Source: Chrysomallon squamiferum
Lineage: Eukaryota; Mollusca; Gastropoda; Neomphalida; Peltospiridae
Reading direction: 5' to 3'
DNA length: 64,000 nt
Assembly: GCA_012295275.1 (NCBI GenBank)
Contig: CM022677.1
Span: 8,003,491-8,067,490, forward strand
Of the stretch, positions 1 to 12,063 are shown piece by piece. Within the stretch, counting starts at the first letter, position 1; each line of letters begins with the position of its first letter. The notes under the pieces were generated by a model. It did no database searches and was not told where the DNA came from. It worked only from the letters and a program-made list of their open reading frames with translations. The translations under genes and the position numbers were made by a program.

Positions 1-2
1 CA

Positions 3-140
3 TCTAGGAAACGGAAAGCAGAGGATGATGAATGCCCGGAGAAGACTCCAAAAGTTCGAAAGTCTTCCGAAAGTGACTCTGGAGAAACATCACAGAGCAG
101 AAAGACCGGGAACATCAACATCTTCAACACAACAGTCTGA
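3..140 (+). pseudogene. Possible exon fragment, basic/acidic Ser-rich protein
   Basis: The frame beginning at base 3 is open from the window edge to a TGA at 138-140. It reads as a charged low-complexity segment: a KRK-type basic patch, then DDE, then SSESDSGETSQS. This composition is typical of disordered nuclear protein regions. The 3' half lies inside the minisatellite starting near 65. The upstream part is outside the window, so neither start nor splice sites can be judged. It might belong with the RING-like exon at 528, since such linkers often flank RING domains, but that is inference. Confidence 0.25.
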
Positions 141-440
141 AACTTCAAAATGTGACTCTGGAGAAACATCACAGAGCAGAAAGACAACATCAGGGGACAT
201 CAACATCAGCATCAACCACCACTGCTGAATCAATACAACAGTCTGAAACTTCAAAATGTGACTCTGGAGAAACATCACAGAGCAGAAAGACCAGGGACAT
301 CAACATCAGCATCACCCACCACTGCTGAATCAATACAACAGTCTGAAACTTCAAAATGTTTCTCTGGAGAAACATCACGTGGAGAAAGACCAAGGACATC
401 AACATCAGCATCAACCACCACTGCTGAATCAACACAAAGC
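65..440 (+). repeat. Imperfect minisatellite, about 100-bp unit, four copies
   Basis: The phrase CTCTGGAGAAACATCA recurs near 74, 152, 260 and 364, followed each time by an AACATCAGCATCAACCACC-type stretch and CAGTCTGAAACTTCAAAATG. Spacing varies (about 78, 108 and 104 bases), so the reading frame is not kept through the array. The open frames on both strands here are repeat artefacts. Confidence 0.8.
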
Positions 441-527
441 CTGAATTAGATAAGTCAGAAGAATTTTAGAAGACCTTTTAGATAAATGTCATGAAGACTC
501 GTGTTTACATGAGGGTTTTTTTTTCAG

Positions 528-765
528 CTGTTTGTTGAGGTGGTCTAGAAGCAGAATAAATTGTCCAGTTTGCTCTGAAAGATTCACCATCTTCGTGCAC
601 ACCACAAGAAATGGAAATTGCCACGTCTCAGAGTCAGGAAAGTCGGACGAAATTTTCCAGCTGGACACATTAACAGTCAGTCTGTTATCAGTCGTATATT
701 TACTTCTCTATTTTGGAAAAACTTCTTTGCTAATAGAATTTTGTCTTCTACTAGGATATGAGTAA
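528..765 (+). pseudogene. RING-finger C-terminal half exon (fragment)
   Basis: A polypyrimidine tract and CAG at 516-527 make a good 3' splice site. The open frame behind it begins CLLRWSRSRINCPVC and runs on to a TAA at 763-765. The spacing C-x3-W-x6-CP-x-C is the second half of a RING finger. The basic/hydrophobic stretch after it resembles the RING proteins of the PHRF1/SCAF11 type. The first four zinc ligands would sit on an upstream exon and are not recognisable in this window. The last 30 or so codons, before the stop, are hydrophobic and probably intronic. Whether this is a live exon or debris cannot be told. Family resemblance is from memory of the motif only. Confidence 0.4.
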
Positions 766-1235
766 TATTTGAAGCCTTACAACATCACTCTAGGTGTATT
801 AGTTTTCCTTCAGCTGGTATCCATCTGTTATTTTTTTTATTCTACTGATCAAAAATAGAAATATTTATTCATCTATATATTCTACTATATATTTTACTAT
901 TCTATTATATATTTTATTCTGCTGCTATGGCTGAACTTAACTGTTTCAAAAAGTTCTTATTCTTATGTTCATAGTAATAATAATAATGGTGATGATGATG
1001 ACGATGTTGATGTAGAAAATGGCAGTGATGATGATCATGATGTAAAAGATGCCATGATGATGATGATGATGATAATGTAGAAGACAGCAGTGATGATGAT
1101 GTAAACGAGGCAATGATGATGACGGTGATGATAGTAATAGAATGCAGATATTTATTTGTAAAATATTTATATGAAGTTGGTAATATCTGCCCTGGACAAC
1201 CAAACCCTAGGATATCTACCCCTTGGACAAGTAAC

Positions 1236-1236
<1 letters not shown>
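766..1236. repeat. AT-rich spacer with degenerate GAT-trinucleotide block
   Basis: From about 975 to 1135 the sequence is a decayed (GAT)n/(ATG)n array interrupted by GTAGAAGA-type words. Open frames through it on the minus strand (His/Ser-rich) are products of the repeat. The rest is AT-rich with no coding signal. Confidence 0.75.
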
Positions 1237-1274
<38 letters not shown>

Positions 1275-1306
1275 TATATATATATATATTTATTTTTTTT
1301 TTTTTT
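1237..1306 (+). repeat. Compound microsatellite (TAA)n-(TA)n-(T)n
   Basis: Uninterrupted TAA repeats pass into TA repeats and then a T run ending at the splice acceptor of the kinase-like exon at 1319. The T run doubles as its polypyrimidine tract. Confidence 0.9.
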
Positions 1307-1318
1307 ATCTTTGTACAG

Positions 1319-1420
1319 CACAAACCCCGAATCAGGTGAAGATTACAGATTTTGGATTAGCTAAACTTCTTGATTAAAATGAGGAAGAGTACTAAGTTGG
1401 TGGTGGAAAAGTGGAACAGT
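1319..1420 (+). pseudogene. EGFR/ErbB-type tyrosine kinase exon, disrupted
   Basis: After a TTTGTACAG acceptor ending at 1318, the frame starting at 1324 reads QVKITDFGLAKLL at 1333-1371. It holds the metal-binding DFG motif and the activation-loop start characteristic of the EGFR receptor family, followed by an acidic NEEEY-like stretch and a GGGKV stretch as in that family. Two in-frame TAA codons (1375-1377 and 1393-1395) interrupt it. No donor site or downstream kinase exon (the APE or HRD parts) is visible nearby. In an intact EGFR this exon lies in the catalytic domain, on the cytosolic side of the plasma membrane. Because only one exon with stops is present, I read it as a duplicated and dead fragment retaining its intron border, not a processed copy. 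Confidence 0.6.
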
Positions 1421-1970
1421 AGTAATTCACATTTCTTACTAATCAAAAAACACTGATAAATTGGTTCAAATTCTGATTTTAAATATTGAAGTTTAAATTC
1501 TGTTTTCTTATTAATAGGGAATATTGAAGAACTGAAATTCTGAATGGTTGAAATTCAATTTTCTTATTAATAGGGAACTTACAAACTGAAACTTGGAACA
1601 GTCTTAATTCAGTTTTTTTTTATTAACTGGGAACATTGATGTGCTGAAATTTCGAAAAGATTAAATTTGAGATGTTATGCTATAAACTGGAAAATATATG
1701 AGAAACGAGATTTTATTCTTTTTCACTGTTTCAGATGCCAATCAATAATAAAATTTCTTAAAAAAAAAAGATGAATGAATGTGTATTGTTTTATAGTCTC
1801 AATTTTAACAAACATATGAAATTTCGCTATGATTGCTTTGAATGCCAGTCTTTAATTTTCTATGAGGTAGTGCATATAGGGAAAATGTTCATCACAAAAA
1901 TCTGCATGAACATTTTCCCATTCCCTTGTTTATTATCATATCACCTTTTCCACTAAATATGTTTTCACAG

Positions 1971-2042
1971 GGCTACTTCTCACAAGAAATTACTGAAAAC
2001 AATTCTAGCTCTGAAATTCACCTAGGAAAGCCACTACATCAG
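1971..2042 (+). CDS. Candidate 72-nt internal exon, unassigned
   Basis: The segment lies between TTTTCACAG (ending 1970) and GTAAGAGA (starting 2043), both near-consensus splice sites. It is 24 codons long and open in phase 0 (GYFSQEITENNSSSEIHL at its start). It is hydrophilic and Ser/Glu-rich. No family is recognised. It could belong with the fragments upstream or be a chance exon. Confidence 0.35.
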
Positions 2043-4509
2043 GTAAGAGATAAAATAAAACAGTATAAAAAAATTTGTTAATGATATATAAATATGTATA
2101 TCACTGGTTTCAATATGATCACATAGAAAAAAACAAATGACTAAAATTATTGTTAAAATAATTATCAAATATTTCAGTGTCCACTTTATGAAATGTCAGG
2201 GATAAAGTAGAACACCACATCTTTAGAGTTATCAGTGGAAGGAGAAGAATTTTATGAAAGACAACATAGGAATGATTTACATCAATTAACGATTTTGACA
2301 AACAAGATTTTTCTGGCTCTCATTTCATCAAAGAGAAAATAACATCCTCAAATAGTAATAAAATACCAATACTATGTTTGTGGACAGTAACAAAAGAATA
2401 ATAATAATAATAATAATGAATTACATACAGAAGTGCATGTTAAAATTATCAGATATATGAGACAGAGAGAAGCAACATACTGATAGAAGACTCAAAACAT
2501 TCTCCAGTTCATGATGTAATTGTATTAAGAGATGTCGAAGTTGGCAGAACCAGCTGATCAGTGATTAAACAAAGAATGGATAGTTACAAAATGTGCATTT
2601 ATGAATCTTCTGGAAATGATTCTGGGATCATTGATTAGAATTGTACAGTTTTTCAGAAGAGTCATTTTTCAATGTTAGATTTAAGTTGACATAAATAAAT
2701 TGTTTTATTAAAGGTCTACCTTGTTTCTAATCTTTGCTTTTAAGGCGTATTAAATAATTATCCTGTATTTGTGTTGCTTTCAGTTCAATAAAAACATATT
2801 TGTTTAAAGTTATACAATGCAAAAGTGAAAGTAAAATATAATATTTACATTACTATTAAACTCATACTTTAAGTCAAAAGCCTCTGACTGAAGTAGAAGC
2901 CACTGTTCAGTGGTGAACAAGAAACATGAGATGCCAAAAAATCGGCACCTTTCTTTGGATACGGCTACAAAACAAAACCAAGCAGAACAGCACAGACAAG
3001 AAAGTTAAATTACACAGCCTTGCCAAGAACAACAGTTACCATGACAACCATTACAGACATCTACCATCAAGCATACAATTTCAGCAACCTTGTTCAAAGA
3101 GCACTTTGGTTCTGGAAACTATTCACCTATTCTTATACTGGATTACATTATTCCTCAGACAATGGTAATCATAATTTTAATACCAACAGCCATGAACCTG
3201 AAAACTGTATGGCACTTGTGATAGTATTTGGCTATAAAAATATTGTCTTTTCATCTAACAACCATCAACAATAGATATTCACAGGTTGCACACTTCCTGC
3301 CCTTATGTGACTCATAAATATCAGAACTGGGCAGACAACGGGTGCAAGCAATGAAAAATTTCCAGTGGGTTTAATAATCATTATAAATGATTACATTTCA
3401 TATTTTTGTAATTTTATCATTTGACCATTTAATAAATATTATTTGAAATTGCAGATTAAGGAGACAAGGATCCTCTATCCAATATACATGATGAAACTCT
3501 TACCTTATTAAATTACCACTCTCAGCAGATGAAGTGACATTGAACGGTTTTTAGAATGCGTTAGAAACATTTTATGAAGAATTTTAAAAATAAAAATGTC
3601 ATATTTAACAATGCTGTAAGTTTTTCAAATTGTGGATTTTTTTGAAATATTATATTGTTTTGATTGTCAGTGCTGTACTAACTGGCTGAAGATTTAGAAA
3701 TATAAAAAGAACACTTATATAAAACACTACTTTCACAGATGAATTAGCTAGTGTTAACATTTTGAAAATACTTAACTTTCGCAGAGAATAAGAGAAAGAG
3801 ATTAATATGTCTGAAAGTGTTTTGATATTTTAATTTTGGTACCTGCAACACAACAGTTACATATTCTATCTTGCATATTCTCTTTGCACCTACTGTACAA
3901 AACAAAAATAATAAAAATAAAAAGTTATATAAAGCATAGGGGCTGACAGTTTCAAATATTTCCATAACCAGAACAAAACAGCATCATCATCAACAACAAC
4001 AAGCTGTTACTACTAGTATAGACTTTGTTCCCTTTTGTTGGCACCTGTCATCAAAGAGATGTTTTTGTTTTTATCCAGAACTGGTGCTGAAAGAAAAAAC
4101 AGGCAGTGTATGATATTAAACATCCATATTACAGTTTCAATATACAAAATTACACTAAACATCCAAATGTAGTTCTCTCTCATTCCCCTCAGTAAAAATG
4201 AATGTAATTTAATTTTTAAACAACTGCTACAATTAATAACTATACAAAGACAATAAGAAAGACAACAATGCTATAAGAATGTTTTATGCATCACTTAATT
4301 TTCTTTTTTCAAATGGAAGTAGAGAAAGACATCACATGAAATCCAAGCCATCATTGCAACCATATGTTCATCTTGTGCATATTTTATAATGTATTTTTGA
4401 AAATGTTTTATTTTCTTCTTTGTTATTTTTCCTTATTCAAATTCTATAGTTTTCTATTTCTTTCTTTTTATTATTTTTTGTTTTGTTTCAGTCAGTGATT
4501 GCTTAACAG

Positions 4510-4574
<65 letters not shown>

Positions 4575-5151
4575 TTTAAATACATATTGATCACCTGCCT
4601 TTTTCTGAATCAAGCTGGAACATGGCTGCCAATCTGGTAATGGAGACAGGCTTCATGAAGAATTTTCTCATCTACATCACCAGTAGTACTCTGAAACACT
4701 TGTATGTGAAACCCATTAATTAATATTACTTAACTAAACACATTTGTTATAATTACCAATTAAAAAATTGTTTCTTTTTCATTTTTAAAAACATTATTTG
4801 TCATGTAATTCTGATTTATGTTTCAGTTGCAACTATTTTTAATATTCTGTTGTTTTTTTTTTTGTGAAATTGTATCCCGATTTTATACAAAAGTTCAAAT
4901 GTAAACCTGGAGTTAAGAGAATTTCAATAAAAAATACTTGAAAACAAAGAAAGATTATAATTAAAATAATTAACTGCCCCAGATCTTTCTCATTCAAAAG
5001 ACAAATTAAGAAAAGTACTCACATCACTGCTACTGAAACCATGACTGAACAGCTGAAAAAAAGAAGTTGATAGATGAAGGTTCTGGAGGAAATAAAATAT
5101 AGTAAAATGCAGCTGATAATAACTAAAACAGCAACTGCCTAGTTTATTTTC

Positions 5152-5200
<49 letters not shown>

Positions 5201-5752
5201 TGTCTGTAAGTAAAATTAAAGATGACAAGAATGTGTAGTTACTAACAAAGTGAATAACATTCATCTCGAACTGAACAAAATTATTATTTATTGTCTAATC
5301 AAGCACTGACAATATTCTTTCCTTGATCAATTAATTACTATTGTGTTTCAAACAATTAGAAGATTTATAGCTAGTAAGCAAAAGGATTGATCAGTTATGT
5401 ATCCGATCTCTACTCAGTCAACCTTGAAAAAAGAAAAAAAAAAAAAATGGCTGACGTTTGTCGTATGACTGGTTACGATTAGTGAATTTTCCAAAACTGT
5501 TCTAGCACTGTTGCATGAACGCTTGATACTCCAAGAATAGGGCTACAAGAATCTGATATTTCTTACATGGTGAAGAAACTCTTACCTTATTAAATTATCA
5601 GTTTCAGCAGATGAAGTGACTTTAAAAGATTATAAGAATACGAGTTTCCTTTACGAATGTTTGTTTACGAAATTTTCAGCCACTTTGTGTAGGAACGTCA
5701 ATGACACTGTGTTCACAGCGCATAATTGACGTCACAAACCCAACAAAAACTG

Positions 5753-5807
<55 letters not shown>

Positions 5808-6929
5808 AAAATAAAATAGTGATATTTTTATGATATTAAAGTGTCTTTTATTATTATTATCTTTGCTAACAAATGTTTTTAGCTGATATTCAGTAAAATA
5901 AAATATAGTCTAAGCACAATATATTTTCTGAAAATAGTGCTAAATAAAATATTGGTTAAGCAGTATAGTAATTCATAATTAATTCTGAATATAAGCTGAG
6001 GCCTATCAGTTTAAAGATTAACCATAACACTTAAAAATGTGTGCAAGTCCATGTGAGTTCATGTGTGTGTTCTTTTATCGAATATTTCACTCGGATTTCA
6101 TTTTATTTTAATTTCTTAATATTAATTTGTATTATTTTTATTTTTTAATGAACGTCTTCATACTCTGACAGGAAAGGAAGTAATATTTTGGATGTGGCAG
6201 GTAAAAAAAAAACAACAACGAAAGTTGAACCTTTCTTTAAAAATGTATTATAAGAGATTGTTTTTTGTATTACCACAGCAGAATGATTAATGATTGATTG
6301 TAATAAGTGAGGAACTTTATCAGTATTACAACAGCAGAATGATTAGTGATTGATTGTAATAAGTGAGGAACTTTATCAGTTTGTACACAGTCTCAGGAAA
6401 AAGACAGAATGTTGTTGGATTTTTGTACCTTTTCGGTTTCACTTTTATTTATTTCTCTTTGATCATCTTCCTTACATTTTGTTTCTCTCTCTCTCATTAT
6501 ATCTTTCTCGCTGTCTTCAATATTGATATGATTAAATATAAAAATTTCCATTTGAATCAAAGAACATCTTTAAAATACTCATCCATTTATTTTTTGACAT
6601 TTTCCTCCTGTATTTTTCGGGGATAATATTAAGATGAACCCTTGCTTTTAGAATTAAAGTTTGATCTTTACTCCGAAAACTGATGTAGTAAAAAAAAGAT
6701 TAAAAAAAAAAGATAATAATAATGCGAGCCCCCTTTACGAACTTTTGTTCACTAAAATTTATATTTCTTTCTCTTTGATCATCTTCCCTTTTTTTTTTTT
6801 CTGTCTCATTGTATCTTTCTCGCTGTCATCATCGTTGTCTCTCTCTTTTTCGTTCTTTAAAAATACCATAAAATTCTATGACAATCTGTTTGAGAAATTT
6901 TACTTGGTAACTGTTTATTTTTTATTTCA
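2043..6929. other. Non-coding AT-rich region with microsatellites
   Basis: No convincing gene was seen. It contains (ATT)n at about 4511-4572 and 5153-5201, a near-pure poly-A run of about 55 at 5752-5805, and a short local duplication near 6277-6375 (the AATGATTAATGATTGATTGTAA-type phrase followed by AAGTGAGGAACTTTATCAG occurs twice). The open frames at 2926-3274 and 6363-7110 are short and low-complexity, except for the exon noted next. Confidence 0.6.
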
Positions 6930-7110
6930 GGCAGTGTGTGTGAGAAAAAACAAAGGAAAGCGTTATATGGTAGAGGAGCAAGAGAACATTTGTGATATTT
7001 TCTCATCACACAAATATGTTAACACACCACACCCTAGAACTGTACCTGCAGTCTTCTGTACAGAGAAATATATATTTAACTTACACTTGTTGTTTAGATG
7101 TTATAATTAA
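6930..7110 (+). CDS. Candidate 3'-terminal exon, unassigned
   Basis: A TTTTTATTTCAG acceptor ends at 6929. The phase-0 frame reads AVCVRKNKGKRYMVEEQ and continues for 59 codons to a TAA at 7108-7110. A poly(A) signal AATAAA follows at about 7129. The first 45 residues are hydrophilic and protein-like; the last 15 may be read-through. No domain is recognised and no upstream exon could be linked. It could equally be a fortuitous open frame after an acceptor-like sequence. Confidence 0.3.
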
Positions 7111-8856
7111 TAATGTTGATATTTATCAAAATAAATATAATTGTTTTCATTTTCTGTTGTTGCCTTGTTTTTCATTATTAATGCATTTTTAAGATAAATT
7201 TGAATGAACTGTTACGACTGCAATAAACATCTCTACCAAAAATTTGAACACATTTCTGAAATAGTAATTTAACTTTTCCAGATAAGAAATTTGTGAATGT
7301 TGTTTATAATTTTCATTACAGTTTATTAATCTTGAACTCGGTAGTCTCAGAAAAACATGCTGTGTTGGTTAAACAAGTGCACACTTCAGCATCAAACCAA
7401 TCTCTGAAAATGTATCCTTTTTCATAGAACATGATTATTGTAAACACTCGTGTGAAAACAACTGTGATTTCTTCAAGTGAGGATAATGTAAATTCTCTTA
7501 ACCCACTTGATCGCTGACTGTAAATCATAAAACAAAAGACCTGAATTGATATAAGGAACATATTTTTATTAGTTTGCGTACATTTCAATAAAAATACTGA
7601 GTCCTTTTTCACATTCGCAGTTTACAAAAGGCATTTTTCTTACACATTCATATTCAGAAAATAAATTGGATAATTTAACATTTTTTTACAGACATATACA
7701 TATGGACACAGATTGCGCATATACTTTTCGGTGATAATATTAAAATGAACCCTTGCTTTTAAATTTGCTGTTTGGTCTTTATTTAGAAACCTGAAAAATG
7801 CCTTCAGCTAACATTACGGCCGTTTATACGACAAATCTGAAATTTATCCGTCCTCTGATCAAAAACAATTCAAGGCCTCAGAAAAAGGAAATATTTTATT
7901 ATAAACGACAATTAATATTAATATTATATTGTTTTTTCCCAAAAAATTAATGTCCTTCTTATATACTGAAAAATTATGGTCTTTAATAATCAGTTATTTT
8001 ATTATTAACAGAAACGCGTGAAGTACTAGATGAATGCTGTATTTATTATTGTATTGATATTACTGAAAATTAACTGTGCACCTTTCAGTGTCATAATGTG
8101 ATACTTTGTTTTATGACAGCAGTAACATGACATTCCGCGACACAATTTACATCTCTCCATATATGAAAGTACATGATTAATCTAAAATTCAAATTTATCA
8201 AATTATATAATTAAGAATATATCAGATTGTTTTTTTTAAAACACTGAGAAAAGTAAGTTAATCTAGAATGAAATTCCATGTTTATTCAATAATATAACTG
8301 ATAATCTCTAATTAATGTAATTTTAATTTCTCATATATACAGACATTATAAAACTTGCGTCTTATTTTGTTATCGATAGGTAAATTCAGCGAAGATTAAA
8401 AATAAATATGATTTATATGATAATTTTTATTCAGTGTAATAAAATTAAGAAGTAATTTCAATACCCATCCCCAGCACGATTTGTAGACGTAAGAGATTAT
8501 TGTAAAGAGACGGACAGGACGTCTCTCGGTGGCCTTGAACAACGTAGACCTTCCCGTTGTAATTAAACATAGATTACTGGCGACAAATGAAAACAGCTAC
8601 TGAAATAATTCAAGTAAAATTAACTGATAATTTTCCATTTCTCAACCCTTTGTTAGCTTTCATTACATTCGTTGTTAAACATTTAAACTTCTGTTCTTGT
8701 TAAACGTCATAGCAAATTTTCCTGCATTAAAAATAAATACATTAAACATAAGAAATATTGGAAGGTGTTCACTTTCAAGGCAAAAAAATAAAAATAAAAG
8801 GTAAATCATTAGCATCCTCATAAAAATGTTTTATACAGTCTACATGATTTATTTAA

Positions 8857-8918
<62 letters not shown>

Positions 8919-8975
8919 TATAAATAAATACATTAATTAATTAATAATGTTCATTTAGTTGGCCTATGTTACCAC

Positions 8976-9031
<56 letters not shown>

Positions 9032-10880
9032 TTTAACTTTTGCGAACGAAGACAACCGTAATAGCCATTCCATACAACGTCTTTGATAGAAAAAAAAAGC
9101 AGATTTAATAACGATATTGTTATATTTGGCGACATACATTCTTGTTATACAAAATATGATGGTGTAGCAGCCAGTGCAGAAATGTTTTTGTCTGTTTTAT
9201 GACAGCATTGACTGTCTGAGCACACTGAGGTGGAGAAACATTTCCCTAGTCACCTCCTTTACTCCTTTTTATCTTTACAGACCTAACACAATAGAAATAT
9301 GCTGTAATAAAATCGTTTATCATTGTTAATCTTCATGTATTTAGTCATTTCATATCCTAACAACATAAATGTATTTGTCTTGACTCATTATTTCATTACA
9401 TTGTGTCACTTTTCACTTGATTCACTTTAATCACTCTTTTATACAGTTTTAAACAGACACGCACACACACGCACACACACTAATATTAATAATCAAAAGA
9501 AATGTTAACACAGTACAATTGAAATTTTACAAATATAATAAAATATAATAAAACATATTAACTTTCATGTTTTTATTTAACATTTCAGCGCGCTAGGAAA
9601 AGACACCCGAAAAAAAAAAAAAAAACATTTAAAGAAAAGTAATATTCTACCATTACCTGTATATATAAAAAAGTCAACTCTTCATGATTCTTAGAATCTA
9701 CATTTAACATTTAAATAAAAGTAGAAATCCAACCTCCCCCCCCCGAAATAAAAAATTATATGAGAGTAATCTCCCTTCAGCTATAGTTTGTTTCTTTCTT
9801 CTGTTTGTGGGGTTCTCGGTGTACGTCATTGCACACCACAGAAAATTGCTGATAACGAAACGTCGTATATAGCTGTATAATGAGTAATAAATGTAAATGT
9901 CTAGGTACGTTCCAGGAATATCAGTTTAACCAGTTTGCATACTATAAACAAAATACCATATCTATGAACATGTGATAAATAACTAAAATATAAACAATAA
10001 AAATAAATACAGTGCACGCTGTCAAAATCGGATGATTCAATGAGAACAACGTGATATACCGTTTTAGACAGAGAGCTTTTTCTAAAGATTAAAATAACAT
10101 AAAACTGGAATTTTTTTTTTTTTATTACAAATGTTAATGGTCTATCAGTTGTCAGAGGATAAACAGTCTGTCATTGATGACTGCGTTTTTTTTGTTTGTT
10201 TGTTTAAGTTTTAATTTTTTTATTTTTTTTTTATATTTCTTTCTCTGTCATGACCTCCAAGTTTAACATTAATTGCAAAAGCTGCTTTTGATAACAACTG
10301 ATTTCAGATATTTTTAAAAGTGGCATAGAAACTGTTTTAATGTCTTAAATTTCAGCATCACTTTTAAAATCATTATAGAGAACAATTTTCGGTGAGAAAT
10401 GCAGAATCTCTTCTTTAGCAGGCTTAAGAATTAGAAGCAGATTTTTGATATTGCAATGGTAACACATTTCAAACGATGTCGCTGTCGTACTTTAATAACG
10501 TCTTCACCACGACAGAGAGCATCGAAAGTTGTTTTTTCTTTAACTCTGCCATTTTTTCTCTTTTCTTTCCTAAGTTTTGATATACTTGAATACTTTTTTC
10601 TTCTGTTCGGAGCACGTTCTAGTTCAGGAGCTAACATTAACGGTTTATTTGTCAAATTTAAAACGTGTTCTGTCTGTCCCGCTTATTCTTTACCGTGTAT
10701 GTCATAGTCATGAAGTTCTAACCGAGATACGTTCTGAATTTTTTCTGTTCTTACTTTCTCAAGACTTATCTCAATCCAGATATGTACAGAAGAAAATATC
10801 ATTTTTAAATTTCAGGAAATGCGCTGGGTATATTTTAGATAAATACTTTTTCTAAGCTGGAGTCAGTGAGATGGAGAAAG
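7111..10880. other. Non-coding region with two (TAA)n arrays
   Basis: No supported gene. (TAA)n arrays lie at about 8861-8919 and 8982-9026. Short CA, poly-C and poly-A tracts lie around 9462-9480, 9734-9744 and 9610-9625. The sequence at 10431-10855 has small open frames on both strands without recognisable domains. Confidence 0.6.
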
Positions 10881-10884
10881 ATGA

Positions 10885-11850
10885 AAGTGATTTTCATTAA
10901 TTACACCACACACTGTGTTTTTAATTTTCTGGTAATTAATATTTAACCAGTAAACTTTAAGAAATGTGGTACTTATTCGTCCTAATGATTTTAATTTTAA
11001 TACCGACTGCACAATTTAAACAATGGAGATTGGATATTTATATCATATTAGGCGTATTATGTAGATGAGAAGGCGGCAGTTTAATCTGATATTTTAAAAG
11101 CTTCAGGTAAAATTTTACTGATAACTGGAGGAGAATCATTATTATTTACTTGATAGTAAAGACATTATTGTTATGTTTTAGTAGGATGAAATAAATGATA
11201 TATTTCGTCTAGCTAACGTAATTCACGTTTTATATATAAAACCTGCGACGTTTATTGATTCTTAGTGAAAATAATGTGATGTTTTGTTATGTTTTACCTC
11301 TATTTTGCATCATAAAATATACAATCTTACCTGACGTATTTAAAATATCAGATTAAACTAGCGCCATCTCAAATACATATATAATGATTCATACTATCAA
11401 TATCCAAAATCCATTATATAAATTGTATTAAAATTAAAATTATATTTATTTATTTCAATTAAAGATAATCAATGTAAATAGTGGTATTCATAATATTTCA
11501 AGCTATTTTTGATTTAATCTCAGTTTATAAAACTGAAATCTTGTTAATTTATAGAACGTAAATTCCGTCCAGCAATTTGTCAATAGAAAACTACAATAAT
11601 ACGATTTGTATCATGACTTGACTTTTGGAAGAATAAAACTGGACAGCAGAATTTTTAATGAAACACGTGTTATCCAGACAGTCAGCTACACGTCTGCACA
11701 GCCCGACTTGTCTTCACAAGTTTCACCCAAACGTTTCTTCACAAAACACACGCCGTTGTACAGGACGAACAAGAACCACATTTCTTAAAATATTCTGCTT
11801 AAATATTAATTACCAGAAAAAATGTAATTAAAAACACAGTCTGTGTTGTA
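10885..11850. repeat. Dispersed palindromic repeat, copy 1
   Basis: The left half (10885-11300) and right half (about 11330-11850) are imperfect reverse complements. ACACACTGTGTTTTTAATT and TTTCTGGTAATTAATATT on the left reappear inverted around 11800-11850, and the phrase around GGCGGCAGTTTAATCTGAT (about 11075) reappears inverted around 11350. Related sequence occurs at 26680-27140 and, inverted, at 63190-63870. It is a long inverted-repeat dispersed element of unknown class; no coding region is recognised. Confidence 0.65.
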
Positions 11851-11967
11851 ATTATTGATAATCACCTTCATCGTACTTATGCTTAGAAAAAGTACATTTC
11901 CTAAAATACATATAACGCTTTGTCTGGAAGTAAAAAATTATATTTTCTTCTATTACTACTACTATCA

Positions 11968-11968
<1 letters not shown>

Positions 11969-12059
<91 letters not shown>
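11969..12059 (+). repeat. (GA)n microsatellite
   Basis: About 45 uninterrupted AG dinucleotides. The Arg-Glu and Ser-Leu open frames across it are artefacts. Confidence 0.97.

Positions 12060-12063
<4 letters not shown>

Noticed and set aside
1455-1480. GGTTCAAATTC as a tRNA B box
   Set aside because: No A box or cloverleaf can be formed upstream at the required distance.
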